DNA of 54,948 nt from Pseudomonas shirazensis (GTDB lineage: Bacteria > Pseudomonadota > Gammaproteobacteria > Pseudomonadales > Pseudomonadaceae): contig NZ_JABWRD020000006.1 of assembly GCF_014268785.2 (NCBI RefSeq), forward strand, positions 1 to 54,948, given 5' to 3'. Positions within the stretch are counted from its first letter, which is position 1, and every line of letters begins with the position of its first letter. Below are positions 25,491-33,942 of the stretch, one piece after another. The notes below the pieces were generated by a model, which saw only the letters and a list, made by a program, of their open reading frames with translations, had not been told where the DNA came from and did no database searches. Both the position numbers and the translations under genes were made by a program.

Positions 25491-25523
25491 TGCGATTATC
25501 GGCCGTTCGTTCGATAATCGCAC
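25491..25523 (+). promoter_or_regulatory. PcaR box pair in the pcaR promoter
   Basis: GTTCGATAATCGCAC (25509-25523) matches the PcaR site I recall from P. putida work. A mirrored core CGATTATCG (25493-25501) lies 10 bp before CGATAATCG (25512-25520), a 19-bp centre spacing. The right box covers TTCGAT, a -35 candidate, with CATTAT (25532-25537) 16 bp downstream as -10. This suggests autoregulation of pcaR. Confidence 0.75.
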
Positions 25524-25552
25524 GAAGCGCCCATTATTTTTCGAGGTCAGCC

Positions 25553-26422
25553 ATGAGCGACGAAAGCTTGCCTACCGTTTCCCCGATGCCCGAGCGCACT
25601 GGCTCTGCAGCGATGGCGCCGCCCATCGTTGCTTCACCGGCCAAACGCATTCAGGCCTTCACCGGTGATCCGGACTTCATGACCTCACTGGCGCGCGGCC
25701 TAGCGGTGATTCAGGCGTTCCAGGAGCGCAAGCGGCACCTGACCATCGCGCAGATCAGCCACCGTACCGAGATCCCCCGTGCAGCGGTGCGGCGCTGCTT
25801 GCACACGCTGATGAAGCTGGGTTACGCCACGACCAATGGGCGGACCTATTCCTTGCTGCCCAAGGTGCTCACGCTTGGCCATGCCTATTTGTCTTCGACG
25901 CCGCTGGCGATGTCGGCCCAGCCGTATCTGGACCGCATCAGCGACCAACTGCACGAGGCCGCCAACATGGCCACCCTCGAGGGCGATGACATCCTCTATA
26001 TTGCACGTTCGGCCACGGTCGAGCGGTTGATCTCGGTCGACCTCTCGGTGGGTGGCCGGCTGCCCGCCTATTGCACCTCGATGGGGCGGATTCTGCTGGC
26101 CGCGCTGGACGACGCCAGTCTGCACGAATACTTCGATCGCGCCGATCTCAAGGCCCGTACCAGCCGCACGTTGCATGATAAGGAGTCGCTGCTTGCCTGC
26201 ATCCAGCAGGTTCGCGCGCAGGGCTGGTGTGTGGTTGATCAGGAACTGGAGCAGGGCCTGCGTTCGATCGCTGTGCCTATCTACGATGCCTCGGGGCAGG
26301 TACTCGCGGCGCTCAACGTCAGTACGCATGTCGGCCGGGTCACCCGCAGCGAGCTTGAACAGCGGTTCTTGCCGATCCTGCTCGCCTCGAGTCGTGATCT
26401 GTGCACCCAACTGTTTGGCTGA
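25553..26422 (+). CDS. pcaR: IclR-family regulator of the beta-ketoadipate pathway
   Basis: The 289-aa protein has a ~45-residue N-terminal tail, a winged helix-turn-helix (SLARGLAVIQAFQERKRHLT, then IPRAAVRRCLHTLMKLGYA) and an IclR effector domain with GDDILYIARS and PAYCTSMGRILLAAL. PcaR uses beta-ketoadipate as co-inducer and activates pca genes. The start MSDESLPT follows GAGG by 7 bases; the longer frame to 25448 crosses the operator. Heads the pca cluster and is followed by pcaK after a 287-bp leader region. Confidence 0.95.
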   Translation: MSDESLPTVSPMPERTGSAAMAPPIVASPAKRIQAFTGDPDFMTSLARGLAVIQAFQERKRHLTIAQISHRTEIPRAAVRRCLHTLMKLGYATTNGRTYSLLPKVLTLGHAYLSSTPLAMSAQPYLDRISDQLHEAANMATLEGDDILYIARSATVERLISVDLSVGGRLPAYCTSMGRILLAALDDASLHEYFDRADLKARTSRTLHDKESLLACIQQVRAQGWCVVDQELEQGLRSIAVPIYDASGQVLAALNVSTHVGRVTRSELEQRFLPILLASSRDLCTQLFG

Positions 26423-26446
26423 AGCGCGAGAGCTGCGCAATCTACT

Positions 26447-26461
26447 GTTCGATAAACGCCC
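26447..26461 (+). promoter_or_regulatory. Degenerate PcaR box upstream of pcaK
   Basis: GTTCGATAAACGCCC matches GTTCGATAATCGCAC at 13 of 15 positions. Unlike the other two sites it has no mirrored partner 19 bp away and no clear -10 at the expected distance. It may direct PcaR control of pcaK. Confidence 0.45.
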
Positions 26462-26536
26462 ATAGTTGCGGCCAACGAATTGCGCAGCCATCGCGTGCTG
26501 ATTAATGTTTCTCGCAACGGTCGGCTGTGCCGACCG

Positions 26537-26549
26537 AACAAGAACAACA
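26537..26549 (+). promoter_or_regulatory. Crc/Hfq-type A-rich motif in the pcaK leader
   Basis: AACAAGAACAACA contains overlapping AAnAAnAA motifs, the known Hfq/Crc catabolite repression target form. It abuts the ATG of a 25-codon open frame. A second motif, AACAACAA, is at 26702-26709 directly before pcaK. Confidence 0.5.
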
Positions 26550-26626
26550 TGCGAGGCAACACCATGATCACTGTCTTTTCCGAGCTGCGGGCGTACCCGC
26601 ATCCAGTGTCGTTGTATCCAGGCTGA
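26549..26626 (+). CDS. Possible 25-aa leader peptide upstream of pcaK
   Basis: The frame MRGNTMITVF...SLYPG ends at TGA 26624-26626. An inner ATG at 26564 has GCGAGG 7-8 bases upstream. It sits between the PcaR-like box and pcaK, with an A-rich Crc-type motif at its start. It has no similarity I recognise and could be chance; if translated it might affect pcaK expression. Confidence 0.3.
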   Translation: MRGNTMITVFSELRAYPHPVSLYPG

Positions 26627-26701
26627 CGCCAGGCCGTAACCGTCTCTTCGCAACCCGCGCCAACAGTGCGCCAGGGTTTTGCTTGCGCCGATTTTCTGGA
26701 T

Positions 26702-26709
26702 AACAACAA
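26702..26709 (+). promoter_or_regulatory. Crc/Hfq-type motif at the pcaK start
   Basis: AACAACAA runs into the ATG of pcaK. It matches the AAnAAnAA target through which Hfq and Crc block ribosome binding in Pseudomonas catabolic mRNAs. Confidence 0.55.
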
Positions 26710-28055
26710 TGAACAAACCGCAAACCAACGTCGGCAGCTGCCTCGACGTTCAGTCTTTTATCAATCAGCAGCCGCTGACGCGCTATCAATGGCGGGTAGT
26801 GATCCTGTGCTTCCTGATTGTCTTCCTCGATGGCCTTGATACTGCCGCCATGGGCTTTATCGCTCCGGCGCTGTCACAAGAGTGGGGTATCGACCGGGCC
26901 AGCCTCGGGCCGGTCATGAGCGCCGCGCTGATCGGCATGGTATTCGGCGCGCTGGGCTCAGGCCCGTTGGCTGACCGCTTCGGCCGCAAGGGTGTGCTGG
27001 TCGCTGCCGTGTTGGTGTTCGGCGGCTTCAGCCTGGCGTCGGCCTATGCGACCAATGTCGACCAGTTGCTGATCCTGCGCTTTCTGACCGGCATTGGCCT
27101 CGGCGCTGGCATGCCCAACGCGACCACGCTGCTGTCTGAATACACCCCGGAACGGCTCAAGTCGCTGCTGGTGACCAGCATGTTCTGCGGCTTCAACCTG
27201 GGCATGGCCGGGGGCGGCTTCATGTCGGCGAAACTGATCCCGGCCTATGGCTGGCACAGCCTGCTGGTTGTCGGCGGCGTGCTGCCGCTGATCCTGGCAG
27301 TGGTGTTGCTGTTCTGGCTGCCGGAGTCGGCGCGTTTTCTGGTAGTGCGCAACCGCAGTATCGACAAGATCCGCAAGACCCTGGCGCCGATTGCGCCGGC
27401 AATCGTGGTCAAGGCTGCCAGCTTCAGTGTGCCGGAACAGAAAGTGGTCGCCGCGCGCAGTGTGTTTGCGGTGATCTTCTCCGGCACTTATGGGCTGGGC
27501 ACCATGCTGTTGTGGATGACCTACTTCATGGGTCTGGTCATCGTCTACCTGCTGACCAGCTGGCTGCCGACGCTGATGCGCGACAGTGGCGCGAGCATGG
27601 AGCAGGCGGCGTTCATCGGCGCGCTGTTCCAGTTTGGCGGTGTGCTCAGTGCGGTCGGTGTCGGTTGGGCGATGGACCGTTACAACCCGCACAAGGTCAT
27701 CGGCATGTTCTACCTGCTGGCCGGGGTGTTTGCCTACGCGGTTGGCCAGAGCCTGGGCAACATCACCCTTCTGGCAACCCTGGTGCTGGTCGCGGGTATG
27801 TGTGTCAACGGCGCGCAATCGGCCATGCCGTCCCTCGCCGCGCGCTTCTATCCGACCCAGGCGCGGGCTACCGGGGTATCGTGGATGCTCGGCATCGGCC
27901 GCTTCGGGGCGATTCTCGGGGCATGGAGCGGGGCGACCTTGCTCGGCTTGGGCTGGAACTTCGAGCAGGTGCTGACTGCGCTGCTGGTGCCTGCGGCGCT
28001 GGCCACGGTCGCTGTGATCATCAAAGGCTTGGTAAGCCACGCCGACGCAACCTGA
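26709..28055 (+). CDS. pcaK: 4-hydroxybenzoate/protocatechuate transporter (MFS, AAHS family)
   Basis: The 448-aa transporter has 12 predicted membrane segments. TM1 carries the aromatic acid/H+ symporter signature FLDGLDTAAMGFIAP, and the first cytoplasmic loop has GPLADRFGRKG. PcaK imports 4-hydroxybenzoate and protocatechuate and acts in chemotaxis to them. The start MNKPQTNVG is used (frame to 26679). AACAACAA, a Crc/Hfq-type motif, directly precedes the ATG, replacing a normal Shine-Dalgarno, so catabolite repression of translation is likely (inference). Confidence 0.92.
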   Translation: MNKPQTNVGSCLDVQSFINQQPLTRYQWRVVILCFLIVFLDGLDTAAMGFIAPALSQEWGIDRASLGPVMSAALIGMVFGALGSGPLADRFGRKGVLVAAVLVFGGFSLASAYATNVDQLLILRFLTGIGLGAGMPNATTLLSEYTPERLKSLLVTSMFCGFNLGMAGGGFMSAKLIPAYGWHSLLVVGGVLPLILAVVLLFWLPESARFLVVRNRSIDKIRKTLAPIAPAIVVKAASFSVPEQKVVAARSVFAVIFSGTYGLGTMLLWMTYFMGLVIVYLLTSWLPTLMRDSGASMEQAAFIGALFQFGGVLSAVGVGWAMDRYNPHKVIGMFYLLAGVFAYAVGQSLGNITLLATLVLVAGMCVNGAQSAMPSLAARFYPTQARATGVSWMLGIGRFGAILGAWSGATLLGLGWNFEQVLTALLVPAALATVAVIIKGLVSHADAT

Positions 28056-28079
28056 TGCAGCTTGGGCAATCGACCGCAG

Positions 28080-28099
28080 GCCGCTCGTACAGCGGCTTT
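28080..28099 (+). terminator. Weak terminator-like hairpin after pcaK
   Basis: The stem GCCGCT/AGCGGC with a 5-base loop is followed by only TTT. It lies 25 bp after the pcaK stop and upstream of the pcaI promoter. Readthrough is likely. Confidence 0.35.
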
Positions 28100-28137
28100 G
28101 CGGCATTGAACAGCAATGGATAGCACAACAACAAAAT

Positions 28138-28168
28138 GTTCGATAATCGAACGAGTAATCGATTATCG
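28138..28168 (+). promoter_or_regulatory. PcaR box pair over the pcaI promoter
   Basis: GTTCGATAATCGAAC (28138-28152) overlaps TTCGAT (-35 candidate). The mirrored core CGATTATCG (28160-28168) overlaps GATTAT (-10 candidate), with a 16-bp spacer. Core centres are 19 bp apart, as at pcaR. It agrees with the published finding, as I recall it, that PcaR binds across both -35 and -10 of its target. Confidence 0.8.
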
Positions 28169-28233
28169 GATTGTGCGATGTGTCCAGCTTGCTTAATCTG
28201 AGCTCAACGCAGCATCCTGACCAGGAGTCTCCA

Positions 28234-29094
28234 ATGGCAGCAATCCTCTCGCTTCACGAGGCCGTGAAGCAGTTCATCCAGGACGGCGACACCGTCGCTC
28301 TCGAAGGCTTCACCCACCTGATCCCTACGGCTGCGGGCCATGAGATCATTCGCCAGGGCAAACGTGACCTGACCCTGGTGCGGATGACCCCGGACCTGAT
28401 CTACGACCAGTTGATCGGCGCCGGTTGCGCCAGCAAGCTGATCTTCTCCTGGGGCGGTAACCCAGGTGTCGGTTCGCTGCACCGCCTGCGTGACGCCGTG
28501 GAAAAACAATGGCCGCACGCGATCGAGATCGAAGAGCACAGCCACGCCGACCTGGCCAACGCCTACGTCGCCGGCGCCTCGGGCCTGCCCTTTGCCGTAC
28601 TGCGTGCTTATGCCGGTTCTGACCTGCCCAAGGTCAACCCGCTGATCCAGAGCGTTACCTGCCCGTTCACCGGCGAAGTCCTGGCAGCGGTGCCTTCGGT
28701 GCGCCCTGACGTGACCGTGATTCACGCGCAGAAGGCCGACCGCAAGGGCAACGTCCTGCTGTGGGGTATCCTCGGCGTACAGAAAGAAGCAGCCCTCGCC
28801 GCCAAGCGCTGCATCGTCACCGTCGAAGAAATCGTCGACGACCTGCAGGCTCCGATGAATGCCTGCGTGCTGCCGACCTGGGCGCTGTCTGCCGTGTGTC
28901 TGGTGCCAGGTGGCGCGCATCCGTCCTACGCCCACGGTTACTACGAGCGCGACAACCGCTTCTACCAGGCCTGGGACCCGATCGCCCGTGACCGCGCGAC
29001 ATTTACCGCCTGGATCGACCAGTACATCCGCTGCACCGCCGACTTCAGCGAATTCAAGGCCAAGCTGGCCAGCACTACGGAGGCCGCACAATGA
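28234..29094 (+). CDS. pcaI: 3-oxoadipate CoA-transferase subunit A (CatI type)
   Basis: The enzyme moves CoA from succinyl-CoA to 3-oxoadipate. At 286 aa it is longer than classical P. putida PcaI (~231 aa) and lacks its GGFG start; it resembles CatI of P. knackmussii (VALEGFTHLIPTAAGHEI, then FSWGGNPGVGSLHRLRDAVE). The start MAAILSLHEA follows CAGGAG; the frame to 28171 overlaps the operator. The stop overlaps the ATG of pcaJ. The pair probably forms an A2B2 complex in the cytoplasm. Confidence 0.9.
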   Translation: MAAILSLHEAVKQFIQDGDTVALEGFTHLIPTAAGHEIIRQGKRDLTLVRMTPDLIYDQLIGAGCASKLIFSWGGNPGVGSLHRLRDAVEKQWPHAIEIEEHSHADLANAYVAGASGLPFAVLRAYAGSDLPKVNPLIQSVTCPFTGEVLAAVPSVRPDVTVIHAQKADRKGNVLLWGILGVQKEAALAAKRCIVTVEEIVDDLQAPMNACVLPTWALSAVCLVPGGAHPSYAHGYYERDNRFYQAWDPIARDRATFTAWIDQYIRCTADFSEFKAKLASTTEAAQ

Positions 29095-29870
29095 GCTACT
29101 CCACTTCCGAAATGATGACCGTCGCCGCCGCCCGCCGGCTGCGCAATGGCGCGGTGTGCTTCGTCGGTATCGGCCTGCCGTCCAAGGCCGCCAACCTGGC
29201 GCGCCTGACCTCGTCGCCTGACGTGGTGCTGATCTACGAATCTGGCCCGATTGGCGCCAAGCCAACCGTCCTGCCGCTGTCGATTGGTGATGGCGAGCTG
29301 GCCGAAACGGCCGACACCGTGGTGCCGACTGGCGAGATCTTCCGCTATTGGCTGCAGGGCGGGCGCATTGACGTGGGCTTCCTTGGCGCTGCTCAGGTCG
29401 ACCGCTTCGGCAACATCAACACCACCGTCGTCGGTGACTACCACGCCCCGCGCACGCGCTTGCCAGGTGCCGGCGGCGCACCGGAAATCGCCGGTTCCGC
29501 CAAGCAGGTGCTGATCATCCTCAAGCAGTCGCCGCGTGCATTCGTCGACAAGCTCGACTTCATCACCTCGGTCGGCCACGGTGAAGGCGGCGACTCGCGC
29601 AAGCGTCTCGGTCTGCCCGGTGAAGGCCCGGTGGGGATCATCACCGACCTGTGCATCATGGAACCGGAAGCTGGCAGTAACGAATTCGTGGTCACCTCGA
29701 TTCACCCAGGCGTGACCCGCGAGCAGATCATCGCCGCCACCGGCTGGGCCATTCGTTTTGCCGACGACGCGCAGACTACCGCTGCGCCGACCGAGCTGGA
29801 ACTGACCGCGCTGCGTGATCTGGAAGAGCGCACCGCTGCCGCCCACGGCCAGAAGCCAGGAGAAGCGTGA
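29091..29870 (+). CDS. pcaJ: 3-oxoadipate CoA-transferase subunit B (CatJ type)
   Basis: This 259-aa subunit should carry the catalytic glutamate that forms the CoA thioester; the candidate is Glu in LIYESGPIGAKP near residue 51. The family features FVGIGLPSKAANLARLT and the C-terminal FVVTSIHPGVTREQI are present. The ATG overlaps the pcaI stop by 4 bp, and its own stop overlaps the pcaF ATG, so pcaI, pcaJ and pcaF are translationally coupled. Confidence 0.9.
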   Translation: MSYSTSEMMTVAAARRLRNGAVCFVGIGLPSKAANLARLTSSPDVVLIYESGPIGAKPTVLPLSIGDGELAETADTVVPTGEIFRYWLQGGRIDVGFLGAAQVDRFGNINTTVVGDYHAPRTRLPGAGGAPEIAGSAKQVLIILKQSPRAFVDKLDFITSVGHGEGGDSRKRLGLPGEGPVGIITDLCIMEPEAGSNEFVVTSIHPGVTREQIIAATGWAIRFADDAQTTAAPTELELTALRDLEERTAAAHGQKPGEA

Positions 29871-31072
29871 TGCGTGAAGTATTCATCTGCGACGCCATCC
29901 GTACCCCCATCGGCCGCTTCGGTGGCGCCCTGGCCAGCGTGCGTGCCGACGACCTCGCGGCAGTGCCGCTCAAGGCGTTGATCGAGCGCAACCCGTCGGT
30001 GCAATGGGATCAGGTCGACGAGGTGTTTTTCGGCTGCGCCAACCAGGCCGGTGAAGACAACCGCAACGTCGCCCGTATGGCGCTGCTGCTGGCCGGTTTG
30101 CCGGCGAGCATTCCCGGGGTAACCCTGAACCGCCTGTGCGCGTCGGGCATGGACGCCATCGGCACTGCCTTCCGCGCCATCGCCAGCGGTGAAATGGAGC
30201 TGGCGATAGCCGGCGGCGTCGAGTCGATGTCGCGTGCGCCGTTCGTCATGGGCAAGGCCGAGAGCGGTTACTCGCGCAACATGAAGCTGGAAGACACCAC
30301 CATCGGCTGGCGCTTCGTCAATCCACTGATGAAGAGCCAGTACGGCGTCGATTCGATGCCTGAGACAGCCGATAACGTTGCCGACGATTATCAGGTATCG
30401 CGTGCCGATCAGGACGCCTTCGCCGTGCGCAGCCAGCACAAGGCCGGTGCCGCACAGGCAGCGGGTTTCTTCGCTGAAGAGATCGTGCCGGTGCGCATTG
30501 CCCACAAGAAGGGCGAGACCGTGGTCGAGCAGGATGAACACCTGCGCCCCGACACCACCCTTGAAGCGCTGACCCGGCTGAAACCGGTCAACGGCCCGGA
30601 CAAGACCGTCACCGCCGGCAACGCCTCGGGCGTCAACGACGGTGCTGCGGCGCTGATTCTGGCCTCGGCCGAAGCGGTCAAGAAGCACGGCCTGACCCCA
30701 CGCGCGCGCGTGCTCGGCATGGCCAGCGCTGGCGTTGCCCCGCGGGTAATGGGCATCGGCCCGGTGCCTGCGGTACGCAAGCTGACCGAGCGCCTGGGCA
30801 TCGCCGTGGCAGACTTTGATGTTATCGAGCTGAACGAAGCCTTTGCCAGCCAGGGCCTAGCGGTCCTGCGTGAGCTGGGTGTGGCGGATGACGCGCCGCA
30901 GGTCAACCCGAACGGTGGTGCTATCGCCCTTGGCCACCCACTGGGCATGAGCGGCGCACGTCTGGTGCTGACAGCGCTGCATCAGCTGGAAAAAACCGGC
31001 GGGCGCAGAGGCCTGGCGACCATGTGTGTAGGCGTCGGCCAAGGCCTGGCGTTGGCTATCGAGCGGGTCTGA
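29870..31072 (+). CDS. pcaF: 3-oxoadipyl-CoA thiolase
   Basis: The last pathway step: cleavage of 3-oxoadipyl-CoA to succinyl-CoA and acetyl-CoA. The 400-aa thiolase has nucleophile Cys90 in LNRLCASGMDAIG, the His in GGAIALGHPLGMSGAR, and the second cysteine in TMCVGVGQG. ATG at 29870 is preferred over GTG at 29867 because AGGAG lies 7 bases before it. It follows pcaJ with a TGATG overlap and is separated from pcaT by a strong stem-loop. Confidence 0.95.
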   Translation: MREVFICDAIRTPIGRFGGALASVRADDLAAVPLKALIERNPSVQWDQVDEVFFGCANQAGEDNRNVARMALLLAGLPASIPGVTLNRLCASGMDAIGTAFRAIASGEMELAIAGGVESMSRAPFVMGKAESGYSRNMKLEDTTIGWRFVNPLMKSQYGVDSMPETADNVADDYQVSRADQDAFAVRSQHKAGAAQAAGFFAEEIVPVRIAHKKGETVVEQDEHLRPDTTLEALTRLKPVNGPDKTVTAGNASGVNDGAAALILASAEAVKKHGLTPRARVLGMASAGVAPRVMGIGPVPAVRKLTERLGIAVADFDVIELNEAFASQGLAVLRELGVADDAPQVNPNGGAIALGHPLGMSGARLVLTALHQLEKTGGRRGLATMCVGVGQGLALAIERV

Positions 31073-31113
31073 GCAAGCGCAACATGCAGCTTGGCCGCTT
31101 TGCGCCACCGTGC

Positions 31114-31150
31114 CAGCAGTGCTCAGGTCCACGCAACCTGAGCACTGCTG
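31114..31150 (+). repeat. Perfect 15-bp stem-loop between pcaF and pcaT
   Basis: CAGCAGTGCTCAGGT pairs perfectly with ACCTGAGCACTGCTG across a 7-base loop. There is no T-run on either side, so it is not a classical terminator. It may protect the 3' end of the pcaIJF message or cause partial termination. Confidence 0.8.
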
Positions 31151-31268
31151 ATCTGGGGTCGCAACGCGGCCAGACTGCCTTGCAATCTCGACCAAAGCCG
31201 GGCTGGCGGAACATGAGTGTTACTGAGTATGTCTAGATTCAACGGTAACCCTCAGGAGTAATCCCACC

Positions 31269-32558
31269 ATGACCTCAATTCATTACACCGGTGAAGAGCG
31301 CCGCAAGCGCATTTTCGCCATTGTCGGTGCATCATCAGGCAACCTGGTGGAGTGGTTCGACTTCTACGTCTACGCCTTCTGCGCAATTTATTTTGCGCCA
31401 GCCTTCTTCCCCTCCGATGACCCCACGGTGCAGCTGCTCAACACGGCCGGGGTATTCGCTGCGGGCTTCCTGATGCGGCCAATCGGTGGCTGGATCTTTG
31501 GTCGGCTGGCCGACCGCAAAGGCCGCAAGCATTCGTTGATGATCTCTGTGCTGATGATGTGCTTCGGCTCGTTGATCATTGCCTGCCTGCCTACCTACGC
31601 CAGTATCGGCGCCTGGGCGCCGGCGCTGCTGTTGCTGGCGCGCTTGATTCAGGGGCTGTCAGTGGGCGGTGAATATGGCACCACGGCCACCTATATGAGC
31701 GAAGTGGCATTGCGCGGCCAGCGCGGCTTCTTTGCCTCGTTCCAGTACGTGACCCTGATCGGCGGCCAGTTGCTGGCAGTGCTGGTGGTGGTAATCCTGC
31801 AGCAGTTGCTCAGCGAAGATGAGCTGCGTGCCTGGGGCTGGCGCATCCCGTTCGTGGTCGGTGCCGTTGCGGCGTTGATCTCGCTCATGCTGCGCCGCTC
31901 GCTGCACGAGACCAGCACCGCCGAGGCGCGTCAGGACAAGGATGCAGGTAGCGTCAAAGGCCTGTTCCGCAACCACGCTGCGGCCTTCATCACCGTGCTC
32001 GGTTACACCGCCGGTGGCTCGCTGATTTTCTATACCTTCACGACCTACATGCAGAAGTACCTGGTCAACACTGCCGGGATGAACGCCAAGAGCGCAAGCT
32101 TCGTCATGACCGGGGCGCTGTTCCTGTTCATGATCCTGCAGCCGGTGTTCGGCATGCTCTCCGACCGGATCGGCCGGCGCAACTCGATGCTGTTGTTCGG
32201 CGCCCTGGGCACCGTGTTCACCGTGCCGCTGTTGATGGCGCTGAAAACCGTCACCAGCCCGTTCATGGCCTTCGTGCTGATCACCCTGGCGTTGTGTATC
32301 GTCAGCTTCTACACCTCCATCAGTGGCCTGGTGAAGGCCGAGATGTTCCCGCCGCAGGTGCGCGCCCTCGGCGTCGGCCTGGCTTATGCGGTGGCCAACG
32401 CGCTGTTTGGCGGCTCGGCCGAGTACGTTGCCCTGGGCTTGAAGACCCTGGGCATGGAAAACACCTTCTACTGGTACGTCACGGCAATGATGGCGATTGC
32501 CTTCCTGTTCAGCCTGCGCCTGCCCAAGCAAGCGGCGTACCTGCACCACGATGACTAA
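31269..32558 (+). CDS. pcaT: Dicarboxylate transporter, MFS metabolite:H+ symporter family
   Basis: The 429-aa protein has 12 membrane segments and the MHS-family motifs GNLVEWFDFYVYAF (TM1), GRLADRKGRKHSL (loop 2-3) and RLIQGLSVGGEYGTTATYMSE. Position between pcaF and pcaB and the family match PcaT, which imports beta-ketoadipate and related dicarboxylates. CAGGAG lies 9 bases before the ATG. It is a paralogue of the transporter at 53530, sharing FTTYMQKYLVNT with near-identical context. 9 bp separate it from pcaB. Confidence 0.88.
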   Translation: MTSIHYTGEERRKRIFAIVGASSGNLVEWFDFYVYAFCAIYFAPAFFPSDDPTVQLLNTAGVFAAGFLMRPIGGWIFGRLADRKGRKHSLMISVLMMCFGSLIIACLPTYASIGAWAPALLLLARLIQGLSVGGEYGTTATYMSEVALRGQRGFFASFQYVTLIGGQLLAVLVVVILQQLLSEDELRAWGWRIPFVVGAVAALISLMLRRSLHETSTAEARQDKDAGSVKGLFRNHAAAFITVLGYTAGGSLIFYTFTTYMQKYLVNTAGMNAKSASFVMTGALFLFMILQPVFGMLSDRIGRRNSMLLFGALGTVFTVPLLMALKTVTSPFMAFVLITLALCIVSFYTSISGLVKAEMFPPQVRALGVGLAYAVANALFGGSAEYVALGLKTLGMENTFYWYVTAMMAIAFLFSLRLPKQAAYLHHDD

Positions 32559-32567
32559 GGATCGATA

Positions 32568-33932
32568 ATGACCCACCGAGCGGACAACCAGCTGTTCGAC
32601 GCCTACTTCACTGCGCCGGCCATGCGCGAGATCTTCTCTGATCGTGGCCGTCTGCAGGGCATGCTCGACTTCGAAGCAGCCCTGGCGCGCGCCGAGGCCA
32701 GCGCCGGGCTGGTGCCGCACACGGCGGTGCCGGCGATCGAGGCGGCATGCAAGGCGGAACGCTACGATGCCCATGCGCTGGCCGATGCCATCGCCACTGC
32801 GGGCAATTCGGCGATTCCGCTGGTCAAGGCATTGGGCAAGGTGGTCGCCAGCGGCGTACCCGAGGCCGAGCGTTATGTGCACCTTGGCGCCACCAGTCAG
32901 GACGCCATGGACACCGGTCTGGTCCTGCAACTGCGCGATGCATTGACGTTGATCGAGGCCGATCTGGCCCGCCTGGCCGACAGCCTCGCTCGCCAGGCGC
33001 TGCAGCATGCCGACACGCCGCTGGTTGGCCGAACCTGGCTGCAGCACGCCACGCCGGTCACTCTGGGCATGAAGCTGGCCGGGGTGCTTGGCGCACTGAC
33101 CCGCCATCGGCAACGGCTCAAGGAGCTGCGTCCGCGCTTGCTGTGCCTGCAGTTCGGCGGCGCTTCGGGCAGCCTTGCGGCATTGGGCAATAAAGCGCTG
33201 CCGGTGGCCGAAGCACTGGCCGAGCAGCTCAAGCTGAACCTGCCTGAGCAGCCTTGGCATACCCAGCGTGATCGGCTGGTCGAGTTCGCCTCGGTGCTGG
33301 GCCTGGTGGCTGGCAGCCTGGGCAAGCTTGGCCGTGATATCAGCCTGCTGATGCAGACCGAGGCCGGCGAGGTGTTCGAACCCTCGGCGCCTGGCAAAGG
33401 CGGCTCGTCGACCATGCCGCACAAACGCAATCCGGTCGGCGCCGCGGTGCTGATCGGCGCGGCCACACGCGTGCCGGGCCTGCTCAGCACGCTGTTTGCC
33501 GCCATGCCGCAAGAGCACGAGCGCAGCCTCGGCTTGTGGCACGCCGAATGGGAGACCTTGCCGGATATCTGCTGCCTGGTGTCTGGCGCCTTGCGCCAGG
33601 CCCAGGTAATTGCCGACGGCATGCAGGTCGATGCCGAGCGCATGCGTCGCAACCTCGACCTTACCCAAGGCTTGGTGCTGGCCGAGGCGGTGAGCATTGT
33701 GTTGGCGCAGCGCCTGGGTCGTGACCGCGCGCATCATCTGCTCGAACAGTGCTGCCAGCGTGCGGTTGCCGAACAGCGCCACTTGCGCGCCGTGCTCGGC
33801 GACGAAGCGCAGATCAGCGCCGAGTTGTCCGGCGAAGAGCTCGACCGCCTGCTCGACCCCGCTCATTACCTTGGTCAGGCCCGCGTCTGGGTGGCGCGTG
33901 CCGTGGCTGAACACCAACAATTCATTGCCTGA
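32568..33932 (+). CDS. pcaB: 3-carboxy-cis,cis-muconate cycloisomerase
   Basis: The enzyme lactonises 3-carboxymuconate to 4-carboxymuconolactone. The 454-aa protein belongs to the fumarase/aspartase superfamily, with the signature GGSSTMPHKRNP near residue 283 and HLGATSQDAMDTG near residue 105 in conserved positions. It starts 9 bp after pcaT and overlaps no gene; pcaD follows 10 bp later. Confidence 0.95.
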   Translation: MTHRADNQLFDAYFTAPAMREIFSDRGRLQGMLDFEAALARAEASAGLVPHTAVPAIEAACKAERYDAHALADAIATAGNSAIPLVKALGKVVASGVPEAERYVHLGATSQDAMDTGLVLQLRDALTLIEADLARLADSLARQALQHADTPLVGRTWLQHATPVTLGMKLAGVLGALTRHRQRLKELRPRLLCLQFGGASGSLAALGNKALPVAEALAEQLKLNLPEQPWHTQRDRLVEFASVLGLVAGSLGKLGRDISLLMQTEAGEVFEPSAPGKGGSSTMPHKRNPVGAAVLIGAATRVPGLLSTLFAAMPQEHERSLGLWHAEWETLPDICCLVSGALRQAQVIADGMQVDAERMRRNLDLTQGLVLAEAVSIVLAQRLGRDRAHHLLEQCCQRAVAEQRHLRAVLGDEAQISAELSGEELDRLLDPAHYLGQARVWVARAVAEHQQFIA

Positions 33933-33942
33933 GGAGACCGCT

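Noticed and set aside
28127..28134. AACAACAA upstream of pcaI as a Crc site for pcaI
   Set aside because: It lies upstream of the pcaI -35, so it is not in the pcaI message; only pcaK readthrough RNA would carry it.
31659..33920. 753-codon minus-strand frame across pcaT and pcaB
   Set aside because: It lies opposite two intact genes, reads as glutamine/arginine/histidine-rich sequence and has no start signal or family.
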